Shown: positions 1-12,103, numbered from the stretch's first letter. The stretch: DNA of 51,759 nt from Gnetum montanum (GCA_015680685.1 MNCI01007639.1:414124-465882), one strand, 5' to 3'. The notes: generated by a model not told the origin, from the sequence alone. Numbers and translations are program-made.

Positions 1-1023
1 CACCACCTTGTTCTTGGGATTCCATTCCATTTCTCTTCTTTCCATCCTTCTCTCCACTATTCACCTCATTGCTAGTTGTGTCATTAGTGTATATATCTTG
101 GTTGATGCAGTGTTTTCTTTTTGGTAAATTCTTGCGGTTAAGACTTTAACTCTTATTCCAAAGGATATTCCCAGAGCCTACGGACTCTTTGAATGTGGGT
201 CTGTCAGGGCATTAATAGCATGAACCTGCTTTGGGGAGGACCCACTGACATTCCTATTTGGAACATTAGTTAACTTCTTTTCCTTAACATTTTGCAATTA
301 ATTTTAATTTTGTTCATTTCCATCTTGACATCCACTTCATTGATGCCATAGTTGTCCCTTTTTACCTATTTTTCTTACTCCTTTTCTTTCTCCATTCTAA
401 CGCTACCGGAGGTTCGCGATTAGTCATGGGGGTATGGGACCCGCTTTTTTTGATTTTTCTCCTAAGCCCCAAAATTTCTAATTTTCTTCCTAACCCCTAC
501 ACCTTCGATAGTCATCAGTAACATATTCCCAGGTCCATATCAGCCATACCACAACCTAGCCAACGAACCTACACCGAAGCAAGGTATCAATTACTTAATG
601 ATTCAATTACCCTTGCTAATATATGATTGTGTTGTATGTGCAGATGGAAATCATACAACAATGGACTGGAGCTGGAGCAAACACTTGGAATGGAGTAGCG
701 CTGAAGTAGCTATGCAAGGAGTAGGATTGATGATGTGCTTATGGATGGACAATGGAAGGCACAATCTAGGCGTTGGTAGCAACAAGACCTCTTCTCTTCT
801 CTTCTCTCTCCTCTTTTCTCTCAGCTGCCAAATGTGGCCTGATGTCATTGTAATAAGGTGTTCACCCTTGTTGTCATGAACACCAATTTTTCAAGTCTTG
901 TAATAATGATCCGTTCACATGTCATCCCATTAGTTTCATTCCCCTCAATAATCCCATACCTACCTGATATTATTGTCAGGAACTCGAGGATGAGTTTTCA
1001 TTCAGTCATGGGGGTATGATGAG

Positions 1024-1139
1024 ACGCGATATGCACAAGCCACGATATCTCATCCCATGCAATATCGTGTACGTGATATCGCGTCGTCCCCTGCGATATC
1101 ACATACGCGATATCGTGGTCCGCCACCAAATCTATAAAT
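1024..1139 (+). promoter_or_regulatory. Palindrome array and TATA box of X LTR
   Basis: Several imperfect copies of a self-complementary unit, GATATCGCGTACGCGATATC, occupy 1024-1122, followed by CTATAAATAAG at about 1131. This is the expected place for U3 promoter elements. The same arrangement recurs at 47494-47338 and 51005-50920 on the minus strand. Function as a binding site is inferred. Confidence 0.55.
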
Positions 1140-1384
1140 AAGAGGCAGCACTCCCCTCATTTCTAATCCTAGGCATAAAGTAGCGAAGCTCTGGCAGATT
1201 GATCACCCCAGAGATAGAATATTTTCCATGTGCCTGCAGTAGGAGTCCCCCAAGTGAACGGTTCTTTATTCGAGCAGCTTTGTACCTGAACGCAAGTTGT
1301 GTACGGAAATAAAGATGAGCTTTGTGGATAAACCTTGCAGTACATGGATAGGTTGATTTAATGGTATTTATTGCTTTCCTAGTA

Positions 1385-1570
1385 ACGTGGCATGAGTACG
1401 ACTTGGTTACGAGCATTGACGAATGTGTACAGCTAGCCAAGGAATCGGCTACTCATCGTGCTTAGATTCTCTCACCCTTACCTTCTAGAACGTGGGACAA
1501 GTACGACTTGATTACGAGCATCTACGGATGTGTACAGCTAGTCAAGGAATCGGCTGCTTGTCACACTTAG
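1385..1570 (+). repeat. ~108-bp tandem duplication inside X LTR
   Basis: Two consecutive units share GAGTACGACTTGGTTACGAG / AAGTACGACTTGATTACGAG, then GTGTACAGCTAG and CAAGGAATCGGCT. The minus-strand LTR at 46475-47494 carries the equivalent pair (about 46750-46840 and 46975-47085), so the duplication predates separation of the copies. Confidence 0.6.
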
Positions 1571-2059
1571 GCTAGTTAGGTGCCTTAGTACAACCACTTC
1601 GAGCATGTGCGTTACGTGTGGTAATCCTAGCAACGATTAGCGTTTGGTAGCCACAGTTGCATAGTTTAAGGTGTGTACGGCAAGTGGAAATGGATGCTGA
1701 CGCTAGGACTTAGTGCTGTAGTTAGAGTTAGTTTTAGTATCTCAACCCTTCACCCCTTAGCATAGGAGATAAACCAGAAAATACCAAAAAAATCATATAC
1801 CTCGGACTTACTTAACCATACACCGTGACAATAACAAGTAAGTCTAAGAAGACAACGAGTAATCAACCCCAAGTTTTCCTTGCAGCGTTTAGGCATTTAG
1901 TCTACGGAGTTTGACCGAATCACGCGTGCTACGCTCATTTCGTATGGTTGAGTGTAGGGGTACCTCGCCACTCATCAACTAGTTGATTGGCTTACATCTA
2001 GTTTATGAGATGTTGAGTTATAGTTTTTGACAATTCTTCCACCATTTGTATGTGCCTAC

Positions 2060-3020
2060 TACTAAATTCTATAAACTATGAAGGTTCAATTTGGATCTCA
2101 TTTAGTTTGTTTTTTTTAACTCTTTTTTCATCTTTGATGGTCCACCCTTGAATTATATGATAATATTTGTTTAGTATCCATTGGATTTTCATAAGGCTTG
2201 GTCTAAAATGTTTCCTCTAGCTACAAGATCTAATTCTTTGGTTGTGGATGGAATAAGTCCTCTTACCAAAAATCAAGTCTCTCCCTTAATAGAATATTGT
2301 GTTTGGGACATTTTCCTAGGGCCAATTTATATCTACCTATGTACTGAGTGAAAGCTTCATTCTCTTTTTGCTTCACTTGCTGAATTTCATCTGTAACTCT
2401 CTCATAAGTTCCTAAGGGTAGATACTTTTAAAGAAAAATGTTTCTTAGTTGTTTCCAAATTTTCATAGTGTTCTTTAGAAGTCTATGGAATCAAAAAGTA
2501 GCATTTTTTTAGTCAACTAGGGAAGTACCTTAGATATTCTTGTTCAGTATCTATGTAATTTGCTTGAAAAAATGAATTAAATAGACTAAGGTGAAACATA
2601 GCATTCTTATCTCTCAATTGTTCAAAGGTTGGAATAATGGTTAAGTTAATGCTCTATCTACTATTATGACATTCCTTTAACATATTTCTATTTATTGGAT
2701 GATTAACAGAATCTATATATTAGTTAAAGCATAATGGGGATGAGTCACCATCATCCTCAATGATTATATTCCCATAGGTTTTCCTAGATGAGGCTAGGCT
2801 AGTTCTTTTTTATGGCTTCTCTAGTTAGCCTAGTGGTTTGAAGGATGAAAGTATCTATGTATTCTTTCAAATTATCCTCCTCCATGCCTAATTGAATAAT
2901 TAATCCTTCAAATATATCTAGGATGGGGTGAACCTTGGATTCTTTGATGAACCTTCTAGATTCATCCCTCCATCATCCATGCTTATCTTTTTTAAATACT
3001 CTCGACCTAGGTGCCATCAT
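2060..3020 (-). pseudogene. Degenerate gag of Athila-like element E
   Basis: Reading leftward from an ATG at 3020 (MMAPRSRVFKK) there is a gag-like frame with many stops. Recognisable stretches are HPILDIFEGLIIQLGMEE near the N-terminus, then FFQANYIDTEQEYLRYFPS followed by KKHFSLKVSTLRNL and FTQYIGRYKLALGKCPKHN. These fit the order of a plant Ty3/gypsy gag domain, including the segment in which a K-L-CP-H signature follows the RNA-binding helix region. A mutated Asp-tRNA primer site lies just upstream, which supports an element 5' region on this strand. The frame is interrupted on the left, where the X remnant begins. It is non-functional. The lineage call rests mainly on the primer site and is moderate. 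Confidence 0.55.
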
Positions 3021-3040
3021 ATATTAATTGAATTGTGTTG

Positions 3041-3060
3041 TTCCCTTGCAATGACACTAA
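3041..3060 (-). other. Primer binding site (tRNA-Asp type), decayed
   Basis: On the minus strand the sequence reads TTAGTGTCATTGCAAGGGAA, followed by CAAC. It matches the Athila-type segment built around TGGCGCCGTTGCCGGGG with several transitions. It lies between the gag start and the LTR, where a PBS belongs. Confidence 0.55.
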
Positions 3061-3861
3061 AAATAATAAGATGAAAATAGGGCAACTTAATAAGTAAAAA
3101 TTTTAATTAACATCAAAGTAGTGAGGAAACTATATTACCTACTTTGTCTTGTTTATTATAAAATAAAAAGAAAATTTTCAAAGATATATGACTAGACAAA
3201 TTGCTCTTTGCATTTGCCCTCTTTGAGCATGGATGTGTTGAGTTAGTAGGTAATAAAAAATCAAACTAAACTATGTATAAGAAATGAAGAGAAAGAAATA
3301 AAACTTATTTTTAAGATTTAATCATTTAGAAGATTATTTTTTAATCCCACTCACGAATTACCTATTGCTAGATAAAAAACATGTTCATCCTATTACTAGA
3401 AATGAGAGTATAAAGTACTTATCCTTTTCAAGATAAAGTCAATTCTAAACTATTTTTCTTTGTAGAAATAACACATCCAACATGCATTATAACATTAACT
3501 TTCTCTTCGATGCTTTACTATTAGAAACAATAAAGAAAGGAGAATTAAAAATCAATTACTAAGAGTCTCCTTTACTCCATCCTCAAGCTTAATCTATACA
3601 ATCACTAAATAATTATTTTAATTAGTTATCCAAGAATTGATTCCTAAAAAGGTGGAACTACTTGGGATTACATAAATATAATAAAACTTATAATTAACTG
3701 CTTCCTCCTTTGTAAGCATCATTAGTTATGATTAACTACTTCCCTCATTGTTAGCATGTTGAATCATATATAATAACATAGAGAGAGATTAAAGATAGGC
3801 AAGAAAAAATAATAAAAGGATAAAATGAAAATTCAAAATTTTCTCTTGTCTATCTCCAACA
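3061..3861 (-). repeat. 5' LTR of element E
   Basis: This is an ~800-bp AT-rich block between the PBS and the reverse transcriptase of element D. On the minus strand it begins TGTTGGAGATAGACAAGAG at 3861. That edge coincides exactly with the point where the plus-strand RT frame starts, so it marks an insertion junction. The other end, near 3064, lacks a clean CA and is less certain. Confidence 0.5.
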
Positions 3862-6470
3862 GGGTTGTGGTTTCCAAGAAGAATGGTAAGATTAATATAT
3901 GCATTAACTTTTGAGACCTCATCAAAGTTATGGTTAAAGATGATTACTTACTACAAAATATAGATAATTTTATAAATTTAATAGCTATGTATGCTCTTTT
4001 ATCCTTTATGAATGGGTTCTATAGTTATAACTAAACTGAAATAAATCTAGAGTACTAGCAATATACTACTTTTATAACTCCTTGGAAAACATTTTGTTAT
4101 ACTAAGATACCCTGCAGACTCAAGAATAGTAGAGCAAACTACCAACGTGCTATGACTTTCATTTTTAATAACATAATGTTTAAAATAGTCAATGACTATG
4201 TTGATGACTTGACTATTAAATCTTCTTTAGCATATAATCATGCTTCTAACTTATATTAAGTATTAACCCACTATAATAAGTTTAACCTTTATATTAATCC
4301 TAAGAGGTACATGTTTGGTATTCTTACAAGTAAGATGTTAGGTTATCTTGTATCTTAGGATGGTATAGTAGTTGACCCTAACAAGATTAAATCTATTATG
4401 GATCTCTTACCACCTAAGAATGTCTAAGATATGTATATTTTATAAGGTTATCTTTAAATAACTTGTTACTTTATGACTAATTTTACTGATCTCAATCCTT
4501 TAAATCATTTGCTTCACAAGTCTAACATTTTCACCTAGGATGAGAAGTATCAGAAGGCATTTAATTCTATCAATTTTTTTTGAATTTTCTTATTGTCTTG
4601 CATCCTTCATGATTTAACTAATATTTTTACTTTTATCTTTCTAAGTCTAACCATTTCATTATTACCATGATTTCTCAAAGATAAGAAAATGGAGCCAATC
4701 TCTCTATCTATTACATATTACACCCTTTATCAAACTATGAAACTAGATATCTAAACATTGCAAAGTCATGTCTATGTCTTTTATTTGCTTTTAAGAAGTG
4801 GACATATTATCTTTTAAATGCTAAAGTATTTTTCATTTAAAAAATGACATCCTTAAAATAGTTGTTATTAATCCTTTTGATAGTTATTGCTTAGCTCATT
4901 TGAAAACTTTCCTCATGAAGATTAATATTTGTTATCTATCTCAAGAGTATATTAAAGATCAAGCTATAGCTAAACTAAAACTTCTTTTAAATCTAATGAC
5001 ATTATCCGCAAGTTACATGAAGACATCAGTAAGTCAAATATTTTCCTTCATTTTGATGGATTTCATACTTTCTTCAGATCTAATGCAACCTTTGTTCTTA
5101 ATCTTCCTATCAGAAAATATTTTTTAGGACTTATAGAGTTTATTTTTCATATACAAATCATGTGTCTAAGTAGGATCTAATTCATGGTCTCTTGATACCT
5201 TTATAAAATTAGGTCAGAAATATTACTCTTTATGGTAACTCTTAATTTATCATAAACTAAGTGAATGGTGAATATGAATCTAAAGCTCCTTAGCTTTTTT
5301 CTTATCTAGAGATGGCTTAGAATCTATTTCTCCCTTTTTAGCTTATATATTAAGTCATATTATACATTCTAGAAATATGTTGGTTGATGCTTTGGCAACA
5401 TTTGCAATTCATGGTAATCTATCCATTATATGTGATTAACACGTATAATCTATTTACTTAACACCTATTAAAACATCTCCTAGAATATTAATTAACATTA
5501 TGAACATAGATTATGGAAACCCACAATATGTTAATCTTTTACATTATCTCACTATTGTAAAACTCCTAGACATATAACCTCTACTCAAAAATATGCTTTA
5601 TGTAAACATAGTTAGCATTTTTATTTAGTAAGTTCTGATATTCTATGTTGAGTTTCTATTGGTGTTCTTGTACATTATTTTGACATACTCGAGATAGTCC
5701 TTGATCAATTTCATTTAGGAGTTTATGGTAAACACTTAGGGTCATGTTTTGTAGCTTCTTATATCATTACTTTAGGATATTAGTGGCTAAACTTAGCTAA
5801 GAATGCTTATGATATGACTAAAACATGTGATACTTACTAAAGACATGTCCCACTCATCTATGCTTCTTCACAAGAACTTAACATGCATAAGATCAGATGG
5901 TATTTTTAAAAATTGAGCTTAGATCTTACTGGTGTCATTACTCCTCCTTCATCTATTAAGCATTAATTTATTCTAAGTAGTACATAATACTTTACCAAGT
6001 GGATAAAATCCATTCCTTTATGTTCCATAAAGTTTCATTTCATTTACCACTTTATTCTAAATCATATCTTTGCTAGTTTCAGTATACCTTTCCAAAGAAT
6101 AGCAATGAACCTTAGTTTAAAAGAAAAGAGGTAGCTAATTTTTGTTCTACATATCACATCATCTAATCATTTTCATTACCTTACTTTCCTTAGTCTAATG
6201 ATCAAGATGAATCCACTAATAAAACTCACATCCATTTCATTTATATCATGATCAATAAAACCTAATGATATTAGCACATTCAATTATCCCATGCTCTTTG
6301 GGTCTATTATACAATTCCCTTGCATCTACTAGTCATACCTCATATCTTTTAACCTATGATTCTAAGGTAATCTTACTAGTTGAGCTTCATATCCCATTTT
6401 ACCATGTTGCATCTCAAATTAAGATAACAATAACATGTGGTGAATTAAGTTTTATCTTCTAGAAAAACAA
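3862..6470 (+). pseudogene. Degenerate pol (RT-RNase H-integrase) of Ty3/gypsy element D
   Basis: The translation starts in mid RT with RVVVSKKNGKINICINF and continues collinearly with gypsy RT: LLSFMNGFYSYN, TFITPWKTFCYT, RANYQRAMTFIFNN and the catalytic YVDDL box near 4190-4205. The RNase H linker KINICYLSQEYIKDQAIAK is at about 4920-4975, and VDALATFAIHG ends that domain near 5380-5415. Integrase pieces follow: the zinc-binding region around 5750-5880, the core start LDLTGVITPPSSIKH near 5920, and the TPYSLTYGSEAILPVE-type C-terminal signature, heavily mutated, near 6325-6390. Stops are frequent and no intact domain remains. The N-terminal part of pol is missing because element E sits at 3861. 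It is the oldest-looking pol in the window. Confidence 0.75.
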
Positions 6471-9150
6471 TGTTAAACTACTTTTAAGAATCTACATAGA
6501 TATTAGGAAGATATTAACATCATCATTCTAAGCATATTAAAATTTAAGAGATTCATGAAAGTGATGTAGTTCTTTATCATTTTTCAAACTTCAGAGATAC
6601 AAAGTTTTCTCCTAACTGGTAGGATCCTTTTATAGTGGGTAAATCTATGCAAAATGAAACTTACATTTTATCTAATCTAGAAGGACATCAATTTCTATAT
6701 ATTTTCAGTAGAACATTTTTAAAGTACTATTATATGTAACCAACTATTCTATTATAACATTAATCCTACTAATTGTTCGAGGACGAATGTATTCTACATA
6801 ATCTCTTCTATAATATGATAGGATACAAATTACATTTCATTTGTACTATTTTATTTACTAAATCCCTCTCTCTATCTCATATTCTACTCTTGATTTAGTT
6901 CATCTCTTCATATATCCATGCTCTATCTATCTTATTATACTCTATGTACTCAACATAATTAGTGAGGTTTTTGAGTGACTGTATATATCATTGCTTCATG
7001 TAAGGGTGTGAATAAGTATATTATTATGTCAAATAGTGAGGAATTACTATTTAAATATTATATATATGGCATCATTTTTGTATATACAATTTCTATAGAT
7101 TTAGCCATGCTCCACTTTTATAACATAAGATTATCCTTATGATAGGTATATTGGCAATATCAATTTTTTCTTTTATTTTTTAAAATCTATTTTCGCATGC
7201 CATAAATTCTACTTCCCTATACCATATCTCTCTTTTCTTCCTTTCATTCTTTCTTCTTATCTATTCTCATTGCTCTCTATATTCAACATTAGTAAGGCCA
7301 AATGAGTATCTCTACCCCAATGTAGTGAGGAAGTGTTAAGTGTAGAGTGATGTATAAAAAGTGACTATTAATTTAAGTAAGGTAAGTAAGAGGTTAATTT
7401 TAGGAATTTAGTTGTGTCCTACTTCTATGACATAACAACCTACTATTGGTGTATTGGTGATGTCGCTAACATGCTTTTCCTTGATTTTATTATTTTTTAC
7501 TTTTTCTTTAATCTATACACCTATCTTTCTATGTCCCTTTCTACTCTCATGATCTTCATTGATGATGTTAAATGATTGTTTCTACTTTACTCTGGTGAGG
7601 GTATGATTGAGAGAATTAAGTGGGTTAGGAAATTCTTTGTTTATATGAGATCTAGCTATACTCCACTTCTATGGTTTAGAACTCCACTGTAGGTATATTT
7701 GTAATATCCTATACATTTTTTTCCTATACTTCCACCTTGTTTAAATCCTTTTATAGATATCTAGCATATTATATCTATAGCAAGTTAGTATCAATAGCAT
7801 CTTATCTCTTTTCTTGATTAATTCTCTTTCATCCTTATAGTAGTATGCATCAAGAGGAGATAATGTTATGCTCACTTTGGATTTTTCTATATAAGTTCAA
7901 ATTTTAGGTATATTAATATCATCAATAGCTTACGTTTCCTCAAAATATCCTTGTTTTAATATCCTAAATCATTGGCCATGACATTCTTGATACTCATCTC
8001 CAAAATATTCCAAACTTGACATCTCATATCATTAATGATGCTCCTTTAGTTTCTTGTCTATTATACTTTATTTTTGACATCCAACATCATCTCCTATGTT
8101 GATTCTAAGTTGCAGTTTCAACATAAATTTTGTTTTGAATGCATGATATCATTTTATCTTTCAATGTCCTACATCACTTTTCTATGTTAACTAAATTTTA
8201 ATGTTTGCTATAACTACGCATATCACTTCTCCTATCCAAAAACTTCTTGAAGTTTTTGTGGATACCAATGCATCATTTCTTCATGAAATACAAGGCATTT
8301 CTAGCATATAAATATGAGCATACCCCTAGCCAAGAAGGGGTTGAATATTTGAACGTAAAAGAAAATTTTTAGATAAGACTAACTCCAAAAAATTACTTCT
8401 ATAATCATTAGAACCTCTAGATTATTTTATCCTTCTTAGAGCTTCTAATTACCTTTTTTCTCCTCTACTAGTACATTATATCCTCATCATTTTGTCCTCT
8501 TGATCATGATGACTTCAATTAAATCTAGATCCACATATTGATTCAGTTTAACCCCTTTCCCTATTTTGCTAGTTTCTCATGTATAGCAACTTCTATTCTA
8601 AAGCTAGATCTTAATTAGAAAATTACATCAAAGAGAGAAACTAAGGTAACACACCTCCTCATCAACTACCTCTAATCTCTTTATTATCTATATGAAACTA
8701 TTGCTACTCTCTCCTAGGTTCTTTTCCTAATTATTTATTTCACTATTCTCTAGATCTTATAATTATTCAGTATTATAAGAGTATTTTCCTACTCTAGTTT
8801 TTGCTTAATCTATGAATGAAATTTATCTCTTATTTTTTAGATCTCATTTTTATCTTATCAAATACTTTTCTTTTCTATTAATAGGTATGATTGACTCTCT
8901 TTTGAGGTTCTTTCACTATGCAACGATAGAAATATCACATTGATGCATATATGATTTCTTTATGCTACATTGCTTTATTATAATTATTATTTCACACAAT
9001 ATTATTGCTTGGATTTAACTTATGTTTTGTAAAATAATAGCTTAGGTCATTATTTTTCCTAAAGATCAATAAGTTCCATTTCAATTGAGGTATATGTTTG
9101 GTGGCCATGAAATGCCTAACTCATTTTGTGTAAGGTTGTGAGTTTGATTA
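6471..9150 (+). mobile_element. 3' tail and probable LTR region of element D
   Basis: After integrase, TTCGAGGACGAATG at about 6776 resembles the end of a gypsy coding region just before the 3' LTR. The rest is AT-rich and non-coding, with three diverged ~240-330-bp repeats (6836-7715), a weaker stretch repeating a GACATC-ATATCAT pattern (about 7960-8230), and TATAAATATGAG at about 8308 as a possible LTR promoter. Exact LTR ends could not be placed, because no second copy lies in the window. Confidence 0.4.
6836..7715 (+). repeat. Three diverged ~300-bp tandem repeats
   Basis: Units at about 6836-7166, 7167-7478 and 7479-7715 each start with a T-rich stretch and 'tctatctc/tctattctc', continue through an 'agtgaggtt/agtgaggaag/ggtgagggta' segment, and end with 'ctccacttttataacataag', 'ctacttctatgacataacaa' or 'ctccacttctatggtttaga', then a 'ggtatattggcaatat'-like tail. 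Order is conserved and identity is low, so the array is old. Confidence 0.55.
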
Positions 9151-9179
9151 TGAAGAATCTCATCATAGTAAAAGGTACA

Positions 9180-9850
9180 ACAATAATTATTACATTCTCT
9201 ATTCTATCTGAAATGTAATACTTTTCACATAATAGATAGGTATATTTTACAATAAAAATTGAAGGGGTCTCCATGTTATATTCTACTAATGCTATTGCTA
9301 TAGTGTTGGGATTGCCCAACATCGAGAATGAAATAGTTACAATATTCACTTATACAAATTCTGCAACAATGAGACTATGGTAGGAAAGATCTTATGAAGA
9401 CTTAAAAAAGAAATATGATTCTCTATCACTCAAATAAAAAATCTACTTTAAAATAGGAACATATCATTTATATTCCATAGTATGCTTAAATGGAATATTA
9501 GCTTATGCAATGAGAGAAAGCACTATCTTGAGTAGAAATATTTAGTAAACATAGTCCATTTTTTTCTTGGAGATTAAGAGGCAATTTGAAGAGAAGAAAT
9601 TAGATACGCCTACACTACCAATTCCTTACTTAATTAAGAGACTTAACAAACAAACATGAATAACTTAATATGCTAATGATGTGATCAGAAGAAAACTAAA
9701 TGCATCATACACTAAGATGATTAAACTAATGCCTACCAAAAAAGGTCAAGAAAAAGAACTTTCTAGCATCAAAGTTCCAGAAAGCCTTCCTACACTACAA
9801 ATTGGAGATGTAGGTCTAAGTACTCATGTTCCTATAACAAATATTGGAAA
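9180..9850 (+). pseudogene. Decayed plant transposon protein domain (PF20167-like)
   Basis: Plus-strand translations in this stretch parallel the X protein encoded at 49987-49560 minus. The best run is IYFKIGTYHLYSIVCLNGIL followed by AYAMRES, against VYFKIGTYHLFSTKGLKRIS and TYATRGC in X. Upstream are AIVLGLPNIENE (X has VLNLPNSGPH) and WERSYEDLKKKYDSL; downstream are TLPIPYLIKRLNKQ (X has ALPFSCLIRKLCQQ) and NASYTKMIKLMP (X has NVSYAELLKVP). The order is the same in both, so this is a second copy of that domain with stops and frameshifts. The domain name comes from family knowledge and was not searched. Confidence 0.6.
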
Positions 9851-10047
9851 TTATTGACTAGTCACGAGTCATCTATAGGAAATGCCACAAGTTGTGATTT
9901 GGAGTCCAAGATAGTTTTAACAATTATTAAATGTATCCATGAATGAACCTAAGTTCTATTTGAATCCTCTCACTACCTAAATATTAGTAAGTGTCATAAG
10001 GGATGACTAGACTATGGATTGTTGAACTTAGAAGGAGAGGGGGGGNT
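9851..10047. other. No gene seen; ambiguous base
   Basis: AT-rich sequence ending in the purine-rich GAAGGAGAGGGGGGN. The N at 10046 lies inside a homopolymer run and probably reflects an unresolved base call. The tract could be a polypurine tract for a plus-strand element whose LTR starts at 10048. Confidence 0.3.
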
Positions 10048-11166
10048 TGGAGGGTAGATCACAAGCACACCTCTGAACTTTGTTGCTCTCAAATTGTGGT
10101 TGAAGGGTCCACATCCTATACAATCATTAAGCCCTACTCTAGAGTGTTTTGCAAAACCAATCATTTAATCCCTCAAGGTCTCATAAGGTGTGGAAATGTG
10201 GTTACAAGGCTTTCACAACCTATAAAATCTTGAGCTCTACACTGAAGTGTTGTACCAAAACACCAAAAACTTAATCCCATAGTATCCTGACAAGATTAAG
10301 CAACTCAACCCCGTAGGTCAACAAGAATAAGAATTACAAGGAAAGATTGCAACTCAATTTTTTGATCCTTGTATAATTAGGTACAACACACTTTACAATC
10401 ACAAAATAATAAGACAATGAAGATCACCAAAAAATTCAATGATTAAAAATGATTGTACAACCAATACAGCAAAGCTTTCACATTTCCCAATGCACATGAA
10501 GTCTTCTAGCTCCCATGTTACTAAATCCTTCCTGAAACTTGTGCAATGACTAGCTAATGGTTACTAACAGTCATGGGAGATCTCTTTCTTATGCCTAAGA
10601 CATATCTCTAAATTTGGAAAGATGTCTTTGTTTACTCATAAACGTCTTTATAAAGTCTCCATTCTAGAAGACATATTTTCTCAATGAAATATGTCTTTCT
10701 ATATTTGGTATGCATTATGTAAAGATGTATTTTCCTCATGAAATACTTCTTTGGCTAGGGAAAGACATCATGTTATTTTTGAAGATGTCTATATGAATTT
10801 TCTCTAAGTTCTTCCCAAATCTACCAAGATGTCTCTTGCTTCCTAGAGACATCTTTCTTCATCTTCCTTTGTCTTTTGAATGCATCATTCCTTGTCCATA
10901 GTGTTGACCTTATAAATGCTTAGATGATGATAACTTTGCTTGTTTAATATCAAGTCCTTATCCATGTTCTTTGGATGTTCATTTGAAGACATGTGGATGA
11001 CCTCTTCCTTTGAGCTCTGGGATAGCTTATTCGATGTCCTATTTAGCTCATCTTGGTTTCATGTGTACATAGTCCTACAAACACAATAGTCATACAACAA
11101 TGTAGAAAACACTTCTCTTCATTTTACTTAACATTTTAAGCACACCAAAACACACCAAAATTTCCA
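10048..11166 (-). repeat. LTR-like block with TGGA...TCCA ends
   Basis: The block starts TGGAGGGTAG and ends AATTTCCA, giving a short terminal inverted repeat. On the minus strand an AAAAAGGGGGAGATTT tract lies immediately outside the right end, the typical layout of a polypurine tract followed by a copia-type 3' LTR. A second purine tract outside the left end leaves the orientation open. No coding sequence is seen. It contains at least eight AGATGTCT / AGACATCT-type half sites between 10600 and 10870. Confidence 0.4.
10600..10870. repeat. Cluster of AGATGTCT/AGACATCT motifs
   Basis: Alternating direct and inverted copies of AAGATGTCTTT-like sequence occur about every 30-40 bp (for example near 10618, 10668, 10693, 10734, 10773, 10783, 10829 and 10847). 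They lie within the LTR-like block at 10048-11166. A regulatory role is inferred from position only. Confidence 0.4.
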
Positions 11167-11560
11167 AAATCTCCCCCTTTTTGGTGATGTTCAAAATGTA
11201 AGAAAATGGATTAGTCATCATACAAATATGACCATATTACTCTTCTTCTTTTTGAATAACAAAAAAAAAAAGGATAAAGTGCACAAACGTGGATAGAAAA
11301 GAACAATATAATATGAAGAGCCAAATGTTACTCATAATCCTAAAAAGATATACGAAGTATGTAGTTATTAGGTTCATGAATAGGAACCCCAGATTTTATA
11401 AGAGCAGAATAAATCTTCTAGGTGAAAATCAATCTTCAAGTTGAAGAAAAGTTTTAAGCAACCTGTCTCGAAAACAATAAGTCATTAGTAGTGCAAGGTG
11501 CTTGGAATTTAGAGAATCTTGATTTTTATACAATAATAGAAAATGGGCATATCTTCATTA
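11167..11560. other. No gene seen
   Basis: AT-rich stretch between the LTR-like block and element F. Next to the left LTR is the purine tract described there; no conserved protein could be read on either strand. Confidence 0.3.
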
Positions 11561-12103
11561 TGACATCCCATCCCTAGATTTCATGGCAAAGATCAAATAT
11601 ACAATATATTAGACATTATGCATACAGATATTCAACATCATGTACAAAGGAAATAATAGGAAAAATGAAGAAAGAGAAAGAAAAGAATGCTTTATTGATA
11701 TGGAATAGCCTATCTAGATCATCTTCCAAAAGTGTTCCTTGGGGTTTTATTCCTCTAGCATCTATCCCTTAGAGGCAATCCAACACTACCATCATGGTTA
11801 GGCCTAAAACTTGGCCAAAAGGGATTGCCAGTCCACTTCCTATCCCACTTCACCTAGCTTTCCATGACTTGCCTATACTGGCTCTGCCACTCTATGTTGG
11901 CAAAACCTCTAACCCCAGCTATAAATTCCTTCAGCCAAACCTCCAAAGGTTACCTTAAGAGACACATCTGTTATTACAAGATACCCTTTCGAGTCTTAAT
12001 TACAACTACCCTTTCAGGTCTTGTTAATATGATAATAAAACTTATTATGAAGAGACACCATCTTCATTACACAACAACATCATTTGGGATTGGGGATGTG
12101 ACA
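11561..12103 (-). repeat. 3' LTR of element F
   Basis: This is a 543-bp LTR with termini TGACATCCC and GGGATGTGACA on the plus strand. It aligns with 16511-17084 over its full length, with a ~31-bp insertion in the other copy after GATGCATATGAAG and scattered, mostly transition-type differences. The purine tract directly inside it identifies it as the 3' LTR. Confidence 0.8.

Larger units (their letters stand above)
1..1977 (+). mobile_element. Family X LTR element remnant (left copy), internally deleted
   Basis: This plus-strand remnant runs off the left window edge. It holds a conserved block at 223-245, a purine-rich tract at 418-432, a leader ending in an acceptor-like TGTGCAG before ATG at 644, then almost no coding sequence, a purine tract at 1004-1016 and an LTR at 1017-1977. 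The same order occurs on the minus strand at 51302-46475, where a 929-codon frame lies between leader and 3' end. The left copy has therefore lost that frame. The 5' boundary and a matching 5' LTR are not visible. Assignment to one family rests on the shared 223-245 block, the purine tract and the LTR. Confidence 0.6.
1017..1977 (+). repeat. LTR of family X (left copy)
   Basis: The LTR starts TGATGAGACG right after the purine tract TCATGGGGGTA and ends CCACTCATCA. It matches the reverse complement of 46475-47494 in order: a GATATCG-rich palindrome array, a TATA box, a conserved segment (AGTAGCGAAGCTCTGGCAG), a duplicated ~108-bp segment (1385-1570) and the terminal ~70 bp. A polypurine tract directly upstream makes it a 3' LTR. 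Both family copies are followed by ACTAG, which is either an LTR extension or chance. Confidence 0.75.

Noticed and set aside
598-879. 93-codon open stretch on the plus strand
   Set aside because: No recognisable motif; it lies in the leader-to-LTR junction of a deleted X copy. The opposite strand is also open because of a CTCTTTT repeat.
9116-9349. Minus-strand open stretch of 77 codons
   Set aside because: It lies opposite the decayed plant transposon domain read on the plus strand and shows no motif of its own.
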